DNA of 64,000 bases from Fimenecus sp045595185 (GCA_045595185.1 JAZNZX010000056.1:54816-118815); one strand, 5' to 3'. Counted from the first letter of the stretch, positions 34,435-44,691 are shown. Numbers and translations: made by a program. The notes: generated from the sequence alone by a model not told the origin.

Positions 34435-35562
34435 TTATCTGCCGCTCATAATTGTAATGGCAGTTTTTCTGTTTTCCTCTAATTTAATATTAGTTTGTCC
34501 GTAAAGCTCTAACTGTAACTGCTGTGCTGCAAGAGGATAGTCAACTACCCAAATCCACGCAGTTGATTTTGAACTATATGGCATTCGAGTATCTGCTGTA
34601 GGCATTGTAATTTCTGTAACTGTGAAATTAGCCCAACCGTCAGTTATTACTTTTGCACCATAGCCCAGAATTGCTCTACGACTTATATTTGTTCTGATAT
34701 TTGCAAGAATAACATCAGAAACAGCATTTATGTCAGAAATTGATGCTGTCTTGCATCTGTTGATAAGCGAATTGATAACCTGTCTTTGACGAGCCACACG
34801 GCTGATGTCGCCATCTGCGTCAGAGTATCTTACTCGGCTGAAGCGTAATGCCTGTTTTCCGTTAAGAAGAACACCGTTTCCTTTTGGGAAATTGTCGCCT
34901 AAAAATTCAGCAACATAAGTAGGAACATCAACTGTTACTCCACCAAGAACATCAATTACCTTAACGAATGAGTCAAAGTCAACCATAACATATCCGTCAA
35001 TGGCAATCTTGAAATTATTTTCAATTGTTTCAACAAGATATCGTGGTCCGCCGTTAGCACAAGCTGCGTTAAGCTTTGCATATCTGTCATAGCCATGAAG
35101 ATAAATATAGCTGTCACGCATAATTGAAACAAGTTTGATTGTTTCCTTTTCTTTGTTGACAGATACAATCATCATAACATCGGTGTTACCCTTTTCTGTT
35201 ACATTTGCTCTGTCAGGGTCTGATGCAGATGCGTCACTACCGATGAGAAGAATGTTTATAACATTCTTATTACTCATTTTAGTACCACCGTTTGTTGCCC
35301 AGTTTTTAAGAATTTCCTTAAGGTCACGACCAACTGCATCGTCGATTTCTCCGAAATCAAACGGGTCATTGTCAACAAACTTGTTAGGGTCAATATCAAT
35401 TGTGTCATCCCTATCAATATTGATAAGACTGAATTTATATCCTACAACACCGACTACAAACACAGTTACTATAAGAAAAAATATAAAAAATGGCAATAAT
35501 ATTGTTCGTCTTTTCTTCTTTTTCTTTTCTTCTGTACTGCGATTCTTTATTTCGCTACTCAT
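34435..35562 (-). CDS. LCP-family (LytR-CpsA-Psr) protein
   Basis: A 375-residue protein with a basic N-terminus, one membrane helix (about residues 20-44) and an extracytoplasmic LCP domain. Expected motifs are TDVMMIVSVNKEKETIKLVSI, RDSYIYL and the Arg-rich ALRFSRVRYSDADGDISR. LCP enzymes attach teichoic acids or polysaccharides to peptidoglycan. The start at 35562 follows AAGGGAAAG; a GTG 18 bases upstream that overlaps this site was rejected. It lies 29 bases after gyrA. Confidence 0.93.
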   Translation of the reverse strand: MSSEIKNRSTEEKKKKKRRTILLPFFIFFLIVTVFVVGVVGYKFSLINIDRDDTIDIDPNKFVDNDPFDFGEIDDAVGRDLKEILKNWATNGGTKMSNKNVINILLIGSDASASDPDRANVTEKGNTDVMMIVSVNKEKETIKLVSIMRDSYIYLHGYDRYAKLNAACANGGPRYLVETIENNFKIAIDGYVMVDFDSFVKVIDVLGGVTVDVPTYVAEFLGDNFPKGNGVLLNGKQALRFSRVRYSDADGDISRVARQRQVINSLINRCKTASISDINAVSDVILANIRTNISRRAILGYGAKVITDGWANFTVTEITMPTADTRMPYSSKSTAWIWVVDYPLAAQQLQLELYGQTNIKLEENRKTAITIMSGR

Positions 35563-35591
35563 AAATATCTTTCCCTTCACTTTGAAGATAA

Positions 35592-38105
35592 TTATTCTTC
35601 AACCGTAACTTCTTCAGTTTCTTCTATTTCTTCATCTTCATGAGCAGCAAGAGAAATAGTAACAACCTTTTCACCGTCTTTTGTCTTCATAAGGATAACA
35701 CCCTTTGAAGGACGATTACATTCTCTTACCTGTTCTGCAGGAAGACGGATAATAACACCGTCAGAAGAAATCATAATAATATCCTGATTTTCTTCAACCA
35801 TTTCTACTGCACAAACTTCACCATACTGTTCTGTATGATAGTTTGTAAGTCCCTTACCACCACGGTTCTGAACACGATAGTTGGAAACATCACTTCTTCT
35901 GCCGTAACCTTTTTCGCTGATTGTAAGAACTTTACCTTCGTTACCGAAAATAACCATTCCCACAACCTCGTCACCGTCAGAAAGTGTAATTGCACGAACA
36001 CCACGAGCAGTTCTGCCGATTGCACGAGCGTCATTTTCCTTGAAACAGATGCTCATACCCTTACGAGTAGCAACCATAAGATTCTGTTCACCGTCAGTAA
36101 GCTTAACCCAACGGAGCTCGTCACCTTCATCAAGGTTAATTGCGATAATACCACTCTTACGGATATTCTTATATGCATCAAGCTCTGTTCTCTTGATAAC
36201 ACCGTTCTTTGTAGCCATACAAAGGAAGTATTTATCTTCACCGAAATCAGGAACACGAAGCATTGCTGTAACTTTTTCGTCAGCAGTAATAGGAAGAATA
36301 TTAACAATATTCATACCCTTACTTGTACGGGTTCCTTCAGGTATTTCATAACCCTTAAGACGATACATCTTGCCTTCTGATGTGAAGAAAAGAATGTAAT
36401 CGTGAGATGAACAGATAAACATACTTTCAGCATAGTCCTCTTCTCGACGACTCATACCCTTGATACCCTTACCACCACGACGCTGTACCTGATATGTTTC
36501 AACAGGCTGACGCTTGATGTAACCCATCTTTGTAAGAGTAAATACGCAATCTTCTTCTGCAATAAGGTCTTCAATGTCAACTTCACCAAGAACATTTGAA
36601 ATTTCTGTTCTTCTGTCATCACTGAATTTCTTACCGATAACCTGAAGCTCGTCCTTAAGTATTTCTTTAACCTTTGATTCTGAACCAAGAATTTCAAGAT
36701 ATTCTGCAATCTTTACTCTTAATTCGTCGCGTTCAGCAATAATCTTCTGAATTTCAAGGCCTGCGAGCTGACCAAGACGGAAAGCAACGATTGCCGATGC
36801 CTGTGGGTCATCAAAATCGAATTTTTCCATAATAGCAACTTTAGCTTCTGCCTGGCCACCCTTACAGCCACGAATTGTTGCGATAATCTCGTCAACAATA
36901 TCGATAGCTCTTGCAAGACCTTCAAGAATATGTTCTCTTGCCTGAGCTTTATTAAGGTCATACTGTGTTCTTCTTGTGATAATTTCACATTGGAATTTGA
37001 TATATTCCTCAATAATCTGCTTTAATGTGAGAATTTTCGGTTCACCGTTGACAAGTGCCAACTGAATGATACCGTAAGAAATCTGAAGTTGAGTCATCTG
37101 ATACAACTGGTTAAGAACAACCTGTGGGTTAGCATCGCGTTTAAGGTCAATAACGATACGCATACCACCGCCGCGCTTTGATGAATAGTCGTTAATATCA
37201 GAAAGTCCTTCAATTCTCTTATCCTTGTGTAAATCAGCAATTGACTCGATAAGTCTTGCCTTGTTTACCTGATAAGGAAGCTCTGTAATAATAATCTGGA
37301 ATCTGCCGTTTTTCTCGTTTTCAACAATTTCTGCACGACCACGAAGTGTAATCTTGCCACGACCGGTAGCATATGCGGCACGGATACCGCTTCGACCCAT
37401 AATAATACCGCTTGTCGGGAAGTCAGGTCCCTTGATATGCTCCATAATATCGTCAAGCTCTGCTTCAGAATTGTCAATAACACAGCAAATACCGTCAATA
37501 AGTTCACCAAGGTTATGTGGCGGAATATTTGTAGCCATACCAACAGCAATACCTGTTGAACCGTTAGCAAGAAGATTTGGATATCTTGATGGTAAAACAG
37601 TAGGCTCTTTAAGACGGTCATCGTAGTTAGTTGTGAAATCAACAGTATCCTTATCAATATTTGTAAGCATTTCAAGAGCGATTTTACTCATTCTTGACTC
37701 TGTATAACGGTATGCAGCAGGTGGGTCACCGTCAACTGAACCGAAGTTACCGTGACCGTCAACAAGAACATATCTCATTGAGAAATCCTGTGCAAGACGA
37801 ACCATAGCATCGTAAACAGATGCGTCACCGTGTGGATGGTATCTACCAAGCACTGAACCGACTGTATCGGCACACTTACGATGTGGCTTGTCAGGATAAA
37901 GTGAATTTTCATACATTGTATATAAAATTCTTCTGTGAACAGGTTTTAAACCGTCTCGTACATCAGGAAGAGCACGAGAAGTAATAACAGACATTGAGTA
38001 GTCAAGGAAAGATTTTCTCATTTCCTTGTTAATCTCAACATTTATAATATTCTGTTCTTCAAGTGGAACATATCCACCAAGATTAGGATTGTTAGCTTTA
38101 CTCAT
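35592..38105 (-). CDS. gyrA: DNA gyrase subunit A
   Basis: An 837-residue type II topoisomerase subunit that cuts and rejoins DNA. The active tyrosine is in AAYRYTE (Tyr134) and the C-terminal domain holds six beta-pinwheel repeats, including the GyrA box QRRGGKG. In the quinolone region the sequence is PHGDASVYDAMVR: the residue that matches Ser83 of E. coli is alanine (Ala95), as in mycobacteria. GAGGT precedes the ATG. It lies 12 bases after gyrB. Confidence 0.98.
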   Translation of the reverse strand: MSKANNPNLGGYVPLEEQNIINVEINKEMRKSFLDYSMSVITSRALPDVRDGLKPVHRRILYTMYENSLYPDKPHRKCADTVGSVLGRYHPHGDASVYDAMVRLAQDFSMRYVLVDGHGNFGSVDGDPPAAYRYTESRMSKIALEMLTNIDKDTVDFTTNYDDRLKEPTVLPSRYPNLLANGSTGIAVGMATNIPPHNLGELIDGICCVIDNSEAELDDIMEHIKGPDFPTSGIIMGRSGIRAAYATGRGKITLRGRAEIVENEKNGRFQIIITELPYQVNKARLIESIADLHKDKRIEGLSDINDYSSKRGGGMRIVIDLKRDANPQVVLNQLYQMTQLQISYGIIQLALVNGEPKILTLKQIIEEYIKFQCEIITRRTQYDLNKAQAREHILEGLARAIDIVDEIIATIRGCKGGQAEAKVAIMEKFDFDDPQASAIVAFRLGQLAGLEIQKIIAERDELRVKIAEYLEILGSESKVKEILKDELQVIGKKFSDDRRTEISNVLGEVDIEDLIAEEDCVFTLTKMGYIKRQPVETYQVQRRGGKGIKGMSRREEDYAESMFICSSHDYILFFTSEGKMYRLKGYEIPEGTRTSKGMNIVNILPITADEKVTAMLRVPDFGEDKYFLCMATKNGVIKRTELDAYKNIRKSGIIAINLDEGDELRWVKLTDGEQNLMVATRKGMSICFKENDARAIGRTARGVRAITLSDGDEVVGMVIFGNEGKVLTISEKGYGRRSDVSNYRVQNRGGKGLTNYHTEQYGEVCAVEMVEENQDIIMISSDGVIIRLPAEQVRECNRPSKGVILMKTKDGEKVVTISLAAHEDEEIEETEEVTVEE

Positions 38106-38117
38106 TTTTTTACCTCA

Positions 38118-40079
38118 TTAAATGTCAAGATTCTGAACATACTTTGCATTTTTCTCAATAAATTCACGACGAGGTTCAACCTTGTCACCCATAAGAATTG
38201 AGAATGTTTCGTCTGCTTCCATAGCATCCTCAAGTGTTACACGAAGCATTGTTCGTGTTGCAGGATCCATTGTTGTTTCCCACAACTGTTCAGGGTCCAT
38301 TTCACCAAGACCCTTATATCTCTGAACATCACAATTTTGTCCCATTTCTTCAAGAAACGCATCTCGCTGTTCATCAGAGAAGGCATATTCGTGACGTTTA
38401 CCCTTACTTACCTTGAAAAGTGGTGGTTGAGCAATATAAATGTATCCACCGTCAATCAAATCTCTCATATATCTGAAGAAGAATGTGAGAAGAAGTGTTC
38501 TGATATGCTGACCGTCAACGTCGGCATCGGCCATAATTACAATTTTATGATAACGAAGCTTTTCAATGTTAAATTCTTCACCAATGCCTGTACCAAGTGC
38601 TGTTACAACAGGTGTCAATTTATCGTTACCGATAACCTTGTCAATTCTTGCCTTTTCAACGTTAAGCATTTTACCCCAAAGTGGAAGAATTGCCTGAATT
38701 CTGTTATCTCTGCCTTCTTTAGCAGAACCGCCCGCAGAGTCACCTTCGACGATGAAAATTTCAGTATTTTCAGGGTTTTTATCAATACAGTCTGCAAGCT
38801 TACCCGGAAGTGAATTTCCTTCAAGTGCTGATTTTCTTCTTGCACTATCTCTTGCTTTTCTTGCAGCTTCACGAGCTCTTGATGCATCAAGTGCCTTATT
38901 GAAAATCGCCTTTGCAGCCTGTGGATTTTCTTCAAAATATGTCATAAGCTTTTCATACATCATCTTTGACACAATTGTCTGCATTTCTGTATTGCCGAGC
39001 TTACCCTTTGTCTGTCCTTCAAATTCTGCTTCCGTAAGCTTTACGCTGATAACTGCTGTAAGACCTTCACGGACATCATCACCTGAAAGGTTTTTATCGT
39101 TATCCTTAAGTAACTTGAATTTTCTTCCGTATTCATTAAATACTCTTGTCAATGCAGTTTTGAAACCGTTTTCGTGAGTACCACCGTCGATTGTACGGAC
39201 ACCGTTAGCAAAACTCAAAATAATTTCATTGTAACCATCGTTATATGAGATTGAAACCTCTGCACTTCTGTCACCACTTACTGTTGTAAAGTGCATAATG
39301 TCGTCTGTTACAGGTGTAAGTCCACGACTTGTGTTGATATAATCAACGAAAGACTTAATACCACCTTCATAACAGAAGTTTTCTTCAACTATATTTTCAG
39401 GGTCACGCTTATCTGTAAGAGTAATTGAAAGACCTGCATTCAAAAATGCCTGTTCACGAAGTCTTCTTTGTAAAACTTCATATTCGTAAACAGTTGTTTC
39501 TGTAAAAATTTCAGGGTCAGCCTTGAATTTAATAAATGTACCTGTATTTTCTGTATCACCAATAACCTTAAGGTCAGTAACTATATTACCTCTTTCAAAT
39601 CTCTGGTGATGAATATGGCCATTCTGACTAACCTCTACTTCAAACCATTCAGAAAGAGCATTAACTACTGATGAACCAACACCGTGAAGACCGCCTGATA
39701 CCTTATATCCGCTTCCGCCGAATTTACCGCCGGCATGAAGAACCGTAAGAACAACTGTAACTGCAGGAAGACCTTGCTGTTCATTGATACCGACAGGGAT
39801 TCCTCGTCCGTTATCTCTTACTGTGATAATATCATCAGGTAAAATTTCTACTTCAATATGTGAACAATAACCTGCAAGTGCTTCGTCAATTGAGTTATCT
39901 ACAATTTCATAAACCAAGTGATGAAGTCCCTTTGGTCCTGTTGAACCGATATACATACCCGGACGCTTTCTTACTGCTTCAAGTCCTTCCAAAACCTGAA
40001 TAGCAGAAGCATCGTATGTTTCGGTTACAACCGTGTCCATAACCTCTTCTTCAATTGCATTTTTAATCTGGTCGCTCAT
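38118..40079 (-). CDS. gyrB: DNA gyrase subunit B
   Basis: A 653-residue ATPase subunit of gyrase. The GHKL ATP site begins at VRKRPGMYIGSTG and includes EIVDNSIDEALAG and GRGIPVG; the TOPRIM domain carries EGDSAGGSAK and DADVDG, and the C-terminal segment QRYKGLGEMDPEQLWETTM is intact. GGAGG precedes the ATG at 40079. It is expressed with gyrA and lies 31 bases after remB. Confidence 0.98.
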   Translation of the reverse strand: MSDQIKNAIEEEVMDTVVTETYDASAIQVLEGLEAVRKRPGMYIGSTGPKGLHHLVYEIVDNSIDEALAGYCSHIEVEILPDDIITVRDNGRGIPVGINEQQGLPAVTVVLTVLHAGGKFGGSGYKVSGGLHGVGSSVVNALSEWFEVEVSQNGHIHHQRFERGNIVTDLKVIGDTENTGTFIKFKADPEIFTETTVYEYEVLQRRLREQAFLNAGLSITLTDKRDPENIVEENFCYEGGIKSFVDYINTSRGLTPVTDDIMHFTTVSGDRSAEVSISYNDGYNEIILSFANGVRTIDGGTHENGFKTALTRVFNEYGRKFKLLKDNDKNLSGDDVREGLTAVISVKLTEAEFEGQTKGKLGNTEMQTIVSKMMYEKLMTYFEENPQAAKAIFNKALDASRAREAARKARDSARRKSALEGNSLPGKLADCIDKNPENTEIFIVEGDSAGGSAKEGRDNRIQAILPLWGKMLNVEKARIDKVIGNDKLTPVVTALGTGIGEEFNIEKLRYHKIVIMADADVDGQHIRTLLLTFFFRYMRDLIDGGYIYIAQPPLFKVSKGKRHEYAFSDEQRDAFLEEMGQNCDVQRYKGLGEMDPEQLWETTMDPATRTMLRVTLEDAMEADETFSILMGDKVEPRREFIEKNAKYVQNLDI

Positions 40080-40110
40080 TTTTTTCCTCCGTCAAAAATT
40101 TGACTTTTTA

Positions 40111-40356
40111 TTATATTCTTTTAAATATTGTTGATGTGTTAAGTGGTGAAATATATATTTTTCTTTTATCATTTTCTGTTGTCACTATAAATGATTTCGG
40201 CAATTCTTCAAATGATACCGTTATACATTCACCGTTTTTTTCTGCTGTATTTATATAATCTGTTGTTGCTTTTTTTACAGTTGTATTATCAAGGTCAAAT
40301 ATGCCTAAAATATCTTTATCTTTTATAAGTACTTCTGTTCCGATATTCAAATACAT
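40111..40356 (-). CDS. remB: RemB-like DUF370 protein
   Basis: An 81-residue protein of the DUF370/RemA-RemB family, which lies between recF and gyrB in Bacillus (yaaB/remB) and many Clostridia. MYLNIGTEVLIKDKDILGIFD at the N-terminus is characteristic. RemA-type proteins are DNA-binding oligomers that control biofilm matrix genes; the function of RemB is not well known. The ATG shares one base with the recF stop codon (TGATG). Confidence 0.85.
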   Translation of the reverse strand: MYLNIGTEVLIKDKDILGIFDLDNTTVKKATTDYINTAEKNGECITVSFEELPKSFIVTTENDKRKIYISPLNTSTIFKRI

Positions 40357-41450
40357 CAGTCAATCGCTTTTCCTTTTTCTATTTTTATTACTTTTCCTGT
40401 ACAAAGCTTTGATATTGTTTCTTTCTCACAACATGTAATAAAAACTTGTTTTTCTGTCATTTTATTCAATATGTAATTCTGTCTTGTACTGTCAAGCTCA
40501 CTCATTACATCATCAAGTAAAATTATAGGATGTTCACCTTTTAACTCTTTTATAATTTCTGCTTCACCAAGTTTAAGTGAAAGTGAAGCACTTCTTTGTT
40601 GTCCTTGTGAACCGAATTTTCTTGCAGAAATACCGTTTATGAGAATTTCAATATCATCTCTGTGCGGACCGCTTGTTGTATTTTTTAAATACAAATCATT
40701 TGGTCGGTTTTTCTTCATTTTCTCAAAATAAATTTTTGCAATACTTTCTTTATCTTCACTTTCATACGGGACATTACTTAAATATTTTATTGAAAGCTCC
40801 TCTTTTTCACCTGAAATACCTCTGTAAATCTCAGTTGCCTTGACCTGAAGCCTTTTTATATATTCAATTCTATCCTTAATGATTTCTGCTCCTGCCAATG
40901 CAATTTTTTCGTCCCAGATATCAAGAGTATCAAGTAATGAAGGATTTTCACTTGCATTTTTTAGCAGTGCATTTTTTTGCTGAATAAGATGATTGAAATA
41001 CATAAGCTTTTTTGCATACACATTATCAATCTGACTTATAGCAGTATCAATGAATTTTCTTCTGTTCAACGGTCCATCCTTTATAAGAGATAAATGAACA
41101 GGTGAAAACACAACACTGTAATATTTTCCTATAAGCTCTCTCGGTGAAGAAAGACTTATACCGTTAAGACTTGCTGTTCTTCTTTTTTCAATACAGATTG
41201 ATGCTTTATTTTCTCTTATTTCAGTATCAAATTCTATTGAAATTTTTGAATTATCTTCATTAAACTGAACAAGCTCACTATCCTTTGAGTTTCTGAAGCT
41301 CTTACATCCTGTAAAAAGCCAGATTGCCTCCAGAAGATTTGTCTTTCCCTGTCCGTTCTGACCGTATATAACATTTATCTCATTATGAGGAAAAATTTCC
41401 ATAAACTCTATGTTACGAAAATTTTCAATTTTTATTGATTTTATGTACAT
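40356..41450 (-). CDS. recF: DNA replication and repair protein RecF
   Basis: A 364-residue SMC-like ATPase that helps load RecA at gaps. Walker A YGQNGQGKTN (about 30-37) and the C-terminal signature and Walker B regions (GSQGQQRSASLSLKLGEAE and PIILLDDVMSELD) are intact. Start and stop codons share one base each with the neighbours (TGATG at both junctions), so S4 gene, recF and remB are tightly coupled. Confidence 0.97.
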   Translation of the reverse strand: MYIKSIKIENFRNIEFMEIFPHNEINVIYGQNGQGKTNLLEAIWLFTGCKSFRNSKDSELVQFNEDNSKISIEFDTEIRENKASICIEKRRTASLNGISLSSPRELIGKYYSVVFSPVHLSLIKDGPLNRRKFIDTAISQIDNVYAKKLMYFNHLIQQKNALLKNASENPSLLDTLDIWDEKIALAGAEIIKDRIEYIKRLQVKATEIYRGISGEKEELSIKYLSNVPYESEDKESIAKIYFEKMKKNRPNDLYLKNTTSGPHRDDIEILINGISARKFGSQGQQRSASLSLKLGEAEIIKELKGEHPIILLDDVMSELDSTRQNYILNKMTEKQVFITCCEKETISKLCTGKVIKIEKGKAID

Positions 41451-41692
41451 CAGATTACCTCATAGATTACATTATCAAACTCAATACTGTCTCCGACTTT
41501 GATTTTCTTTCCTCTTGCTGTACATTCTTCACCGTTAACCTTTACTTCACCTTCCTGTATAACTATCTTTGCATGACCGCCTGTCATAACAGCATTACAC
41601 ATTTTTAAAAGTGAATCAAGCTTTATAAAATCACCGTTGATTTTAACTTGTTGGTGTTCTTTTTGTTTTACACGAGCTACAATTTTTTTCAT
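41450..41692 (-). CDS. S4-domain RNA-binding protein (YaaA/RlbA type)
   Basis: An 80-residue protein that is almost entirely an S4 RNA-binding domain: IKLDSLLKMCNAVMTGGHAK, then EGEVKVNGE and GKKIKVGDSIEFD. This small gene lies between dnaN and recF in most Firmicutes. It probably binds rRNA or tRNA, but its role is not settled. It is 4 bases after dnaN and shares one base with recF. Confidence 0.92.
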   Translation of the reverse strand: MKKIVARVKQKEHQQVKINGDFIKLDSLLKMCNAVMTGGHAKIVIQEGEVKVNGEECTARGKKIKVGDSIEFDNVIYEVI

Positions 41693-41696
41693 TATT

Positions 41697-42818
41697 TTAG
41701 TTCATCCTTACAGGTAATACCATAAACAAGAAGTTTCTTTCATAAATAAGTGAACCGTCATCCTCAGGTACAATAATAATCGGTGAAACTGAACCGTTAA
41801 GACGAAGAGTGATTTCATCTGTATCACAAACCTTAAGAGCATCAAGAAGATATTTATTGTTAAATCCTATTTCTACTCTTTCACCCTGAATATCTGCTAA
41901 AATTCTGTCATTTGCAGTACCTAATGCAGTTGTACTTGAAATTCTTATCGATTCTGAATCAAAAATACATCTGATATAACTCTTTATTCTTTCAGTAATG
42001 ATAAGTGATGTTCTTTCAATACTGCTGATAATTTTTCTTGTATTTACTTTTACTTCTGTTTTTGCAGTAGTCGGAATTGCACTCTTATAGCTTAAAAATT
42101 CACCTTCAAGAAGACGGGAAACAATTACATAATTACCACATTCAAACATAATATGACGAGAAGCAACTACCATTGAAACAGTTTCATCACCGTCTCCTGC
42201 AAGCTTCATAATTTCATTAAGTGTCTTTTTAGGAATAATGAAATTCTTTTCTTCGCCTTCATAATCAATTTTTTCATTTCTTATTGCAAGCTTGTATCCG
42301 TCAACTGCAACAAGTCTTATACTACCGTTGTAAATTTCAAATCTTACACCAGTATGAACAATCTTTGCACCGTTATCAGCAGTTGCAAAAATTGTCTTTT
42401 TAATCATATCCTTTAAGATTTCACCTTTTACAACTATCGGGAAGCCTCCTGAAACAGTAGGAAGCTCAGGATAATCCTCTTCAGGAAAGCCTGTAATTGA
42501 AAATTCAGAGTCACCACTCTTGATTTTACAGATAAGTCTTTCATCACTTTCAATAGTAACAAGCTCATCAGGAGCATTTCTTAAAATATCGCAAAGAATT
42601 TTTGCATTCAAAATAATACTGCCTGTCTGTTCAACTCGTCCTGCAACAGAAGTAATAATACCCATTTCAAGGTCATAACCTGTGAGCATAATTCTGTCAT
42701 TTTCTGCTTTTATCATAATTCCTTCAATTGTAGGAAGGTTAGTTGACTTTGTAGATGTTGCTCTTTGAACATTAGTACAAGCTTCGCTTAAAATCTGTGA
42801 AGAACATGTAAATTTCAT
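41697..42818 (-). CDS. dnaN: DNA polymerase III beta sliding clamp
   Basis: A 373-residue three-domain clamp that tethers the polymerase to DNA. It begins MKFTCSSQILSEACTNVQRA and ends YLVMPVR-like (FLFMVLPVRMN), as in the family. The second ATG (42818) is chosen because AGGAGA is 7 bases before it; the ATG at 42824 would nearly touch that site. A 206-base gap with DnaA-box-like sequences separates it from dnaA. Confidence 0.97.
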   Translation of the reverse strand: MKFTCSSQILSEACTNVQRATSTKSTNLPTIEGIMIKAENDRIMLTGYDLEMGIITSVAGRVEQTGSIILNAKILCDILRNAPDELVTIESDERLICKIKSGDSEFSITGFPEEDYPELPTVSGGFPIVVKGEILKDMIKKTIFATADNGAKIVHTGVRFEIYNGSIRLVAVDGYKLAIRNEKIDYEGEEKNFIIPKKTLNEIMKLAGDGDETVSMVVASRHIMFECGNYVIVSRLLEGEFLSYKSAIPTTAKTEVKVNTRKIISSIERTSLIITERIKSYIRCIFDSESIRISSTTALGTANDRILADIQGERVEIGFNNKYLLDALKVCDTDEITLRLNGSVSPIIIVPEDDGSLIYERNFLFMVLPVRMN

Positions 42819-42884
42819 TTTCATTCTCCTTTTTTTAAAGTAATAAATATAAAGTATAGTAATAGTATTAGATACTGTTCAAAT

Positions 42885-43029
42885 TGTTGAAAAGTATTAT
42901 ATTTTGAATGAAATCAAGGAAATACAAGGAACTTTTAACTTTGAAAACTGTTTAACAAATTGTCCGTAAAAAAGATAAAATTTAACTTGTTCAAATCTTG
43001 ATTGTTGAAAACTAAAAAACTGTCGAAAG
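42885..43029. promoter_or_regulatory. Candidate DnaA-box cluster between dnaA and dnaN
   Basis: TGTTGAAAA occurs at 42885-42893 and 43003-43011, and TGTCGAAAG at 43021-43029. These differ from the consensus TGTNGATAA by one or two bases. The classical nonamer TTATCCACA was not found in this gap. Two-part origins with boxes on both sides of dnaA are known in Firmicutes. The gap must also hold any promoter used for dnaN alone. Confidence 0.45.
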
Positions 43030-43030
43030 T

Positions 43031-44344
43031 TTAGTCATTTATATTCTTAATTATGTCATTTATAAGATTTTTGTATTTTGAATCAGAAGCCATTTTTTGT
43101 TGAACATTTTTAAGAGAACTGTTAACAGTAGAATGATTTCTTCCGAAAACCTTACCGACTTCTTCCTGAGAAAGATTTGTAATTTCTCTTATTATGTACA
43201 TAGCAGCTTGTCTTGCACTGTTAATATTTGAGTCGCGTTTTTCACTTTTTACCTGTTCAGCAGTAACGCCAAAGGTAAATGAAACCTTTTCAATAATATT
43301 ATCAACTACAACGCTTATCGGTTGACTTGTAACAAGAACATCTTTAAGAATATCTTTTGCAATTTCAACTGTTGGAACAACATTATTAAAGGAACAATAT
43401 GCATAAATATTCTTAACAGCACTACCCATCTGACGAACATTACTTTTAATGTTTTCTGCAATAAATTCGCAAACATCGTTTGGTAATTCAAATCTTAATG
43501 CATTTGCTTTATCCTTTATAATCAATATTCTTGTTTCAAAATCAGGCGGTTGAATATCGCAAAGAATACCGCTTTCAAATCTTGTTTTAAGTCTTTCTTC
43601 AATTTTAGGAATTTCTCGCGGAGGCTTATCAGATGTAAGAACAAGCTGTTTTCCTTCACTTATGAAAATATTGAAGGTATGGAAAATTTCTTCTTCCATC
43701 TGAGCTTTACCTGCAATAAACTGAATATCGTCAATAAGTAAAGCATCACAGGACCTGTATTTATTATGAAAATCGTGAAGAGTTTTAATATGCAAAGCAA
43801 AATAAAAGTCGTTCATAAGATTTTCACTTGTGATATAAAGAATATTTGAATCAGGCTTATTGCTTTTTATTTTTTCAATAATCGCATTAAGAAGATGGGT
43901 TTTTCCGAGACCTGAATTACCGTAAATAAATAAAGGATTAAAAACAGAACCGGGAGTTTCGGCAACTCTTAATGATGCTGTATAAGCAAATTTATTTGAA
44001 GGACCTACAACGAAATTATTAAATGTAAGCTTTGCATTATCAATTGAGGAAGATGAAGAAGATTCAGTCAAAGCTTCTTCTGTATTATCTTTTGGAATAT
44101 TTTCAAAAGGTATAAGTTCAATTTCAACATTGAATCCCATAACATTAAAAAATGCATCTTCAATTAAATTTTTATATTTTGATAAAATAAGGTCAATTTT
44201 AAATCCGGGAGCAGCAATAATAGCTCTGTCAGGTTCAATTTTTATCAGTTTAAGTGGTTCAATCCACATATTGAAAGCAATATTATTCATACTTTCACGA
44301 CAAAAATTCAAGACAGCATCCCAAAATTCGGAGTAAGAATTCAT
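43031..44344 (-). CDS. dnaA: Chromosomal replication initiator DnaA
   Basis: A 437-residue AAA+ initiator. Domain I (about 1-80), a Ser-rich linker (SSSSSS at about 95-100), AAA+ domain with Walker A GNSGLGKTH (142-150) and Walker B LLIDDIQF, and the DNA-binding domain IV with GRNHSTVNSSLK. AAGGAAA precedes the ATG. Intact and of the usual length. The cognate box appears to be a variant (see the origin entries). Confidence 0.98.
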   Translation of the reverse strand: MNSYSEFWDAVLNFCRESMNNIAFNMWIEPLKLIKIEPDRAIIAAPGFKIDLILSKYKNLIEDAFFNVMGFNVEIELIPFENIPKDNTEEALTESSSSSSIDNAKLTFNNFVVGPSNKFAYTASLRVAETPGSVFNPLFIYGNSGLGKTHLLNAIIEKIKSNKPDSNILYITSENLMNDFYFALHIKTLHDFHNKYRSCDALLIDDIQFIAGKAQMEEEIFHTFNIFISEGKQLVLTSDKPPREIPKIEERLKTRFESGILCDIQPPDFETRILIIKDKANALRFELPNDVCEFIAENIKSNVRQMGSAVKNIYAYCSFNNVVPTVEIAKDILKDVLVTSQPISVVVDNIIEKVSFTFGVTAEQVKSEKRDSNINSARQAAMYIIREITNLSQEEVGKVFGRNHSTVNSSLKNVQQKMASDSKYKNLINDIIKNIND

Positions 44345-44462
44345 TATTGTAATTTCCTTTCTAAAAAATGATATAAAATAGAGTACATATATTGTAATTT
44401 TCGCAAAAATGGCTTTATTTAAGGTTTTACCTGTTTATAGGTGTAGTATCTCATTTTCATAC

Positions 44463-44490
44463 ATAATACATTCTAACACATATTTTGCAA
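44463..44490 (-). promoter_or_regulatory. Possible dnaA promoter
   Basis: Minus strand TTGCAA (44490-44485), 16-base spacer, TATTAT (44468-44463), giving a leader of roughly 110 bases. Confidence 0.4.
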
Positions 44491-44691
44491 TATTTCAATG
44501 AAAAAATTAAATAAATATAATAATTATATATAATATATAGGAAAATTTTTTTGAATGAAAAAATATCAAAAAGAGATAAAAATAAAATTTTTATTTTGAA
44601 ATTTTTGAAAATAACACAATATGTTGTTGAAAAAGTAATTTTATTTCATAAAAAACAAAATATATTGAAAAAATGGTTAAAATTTTTTTGG

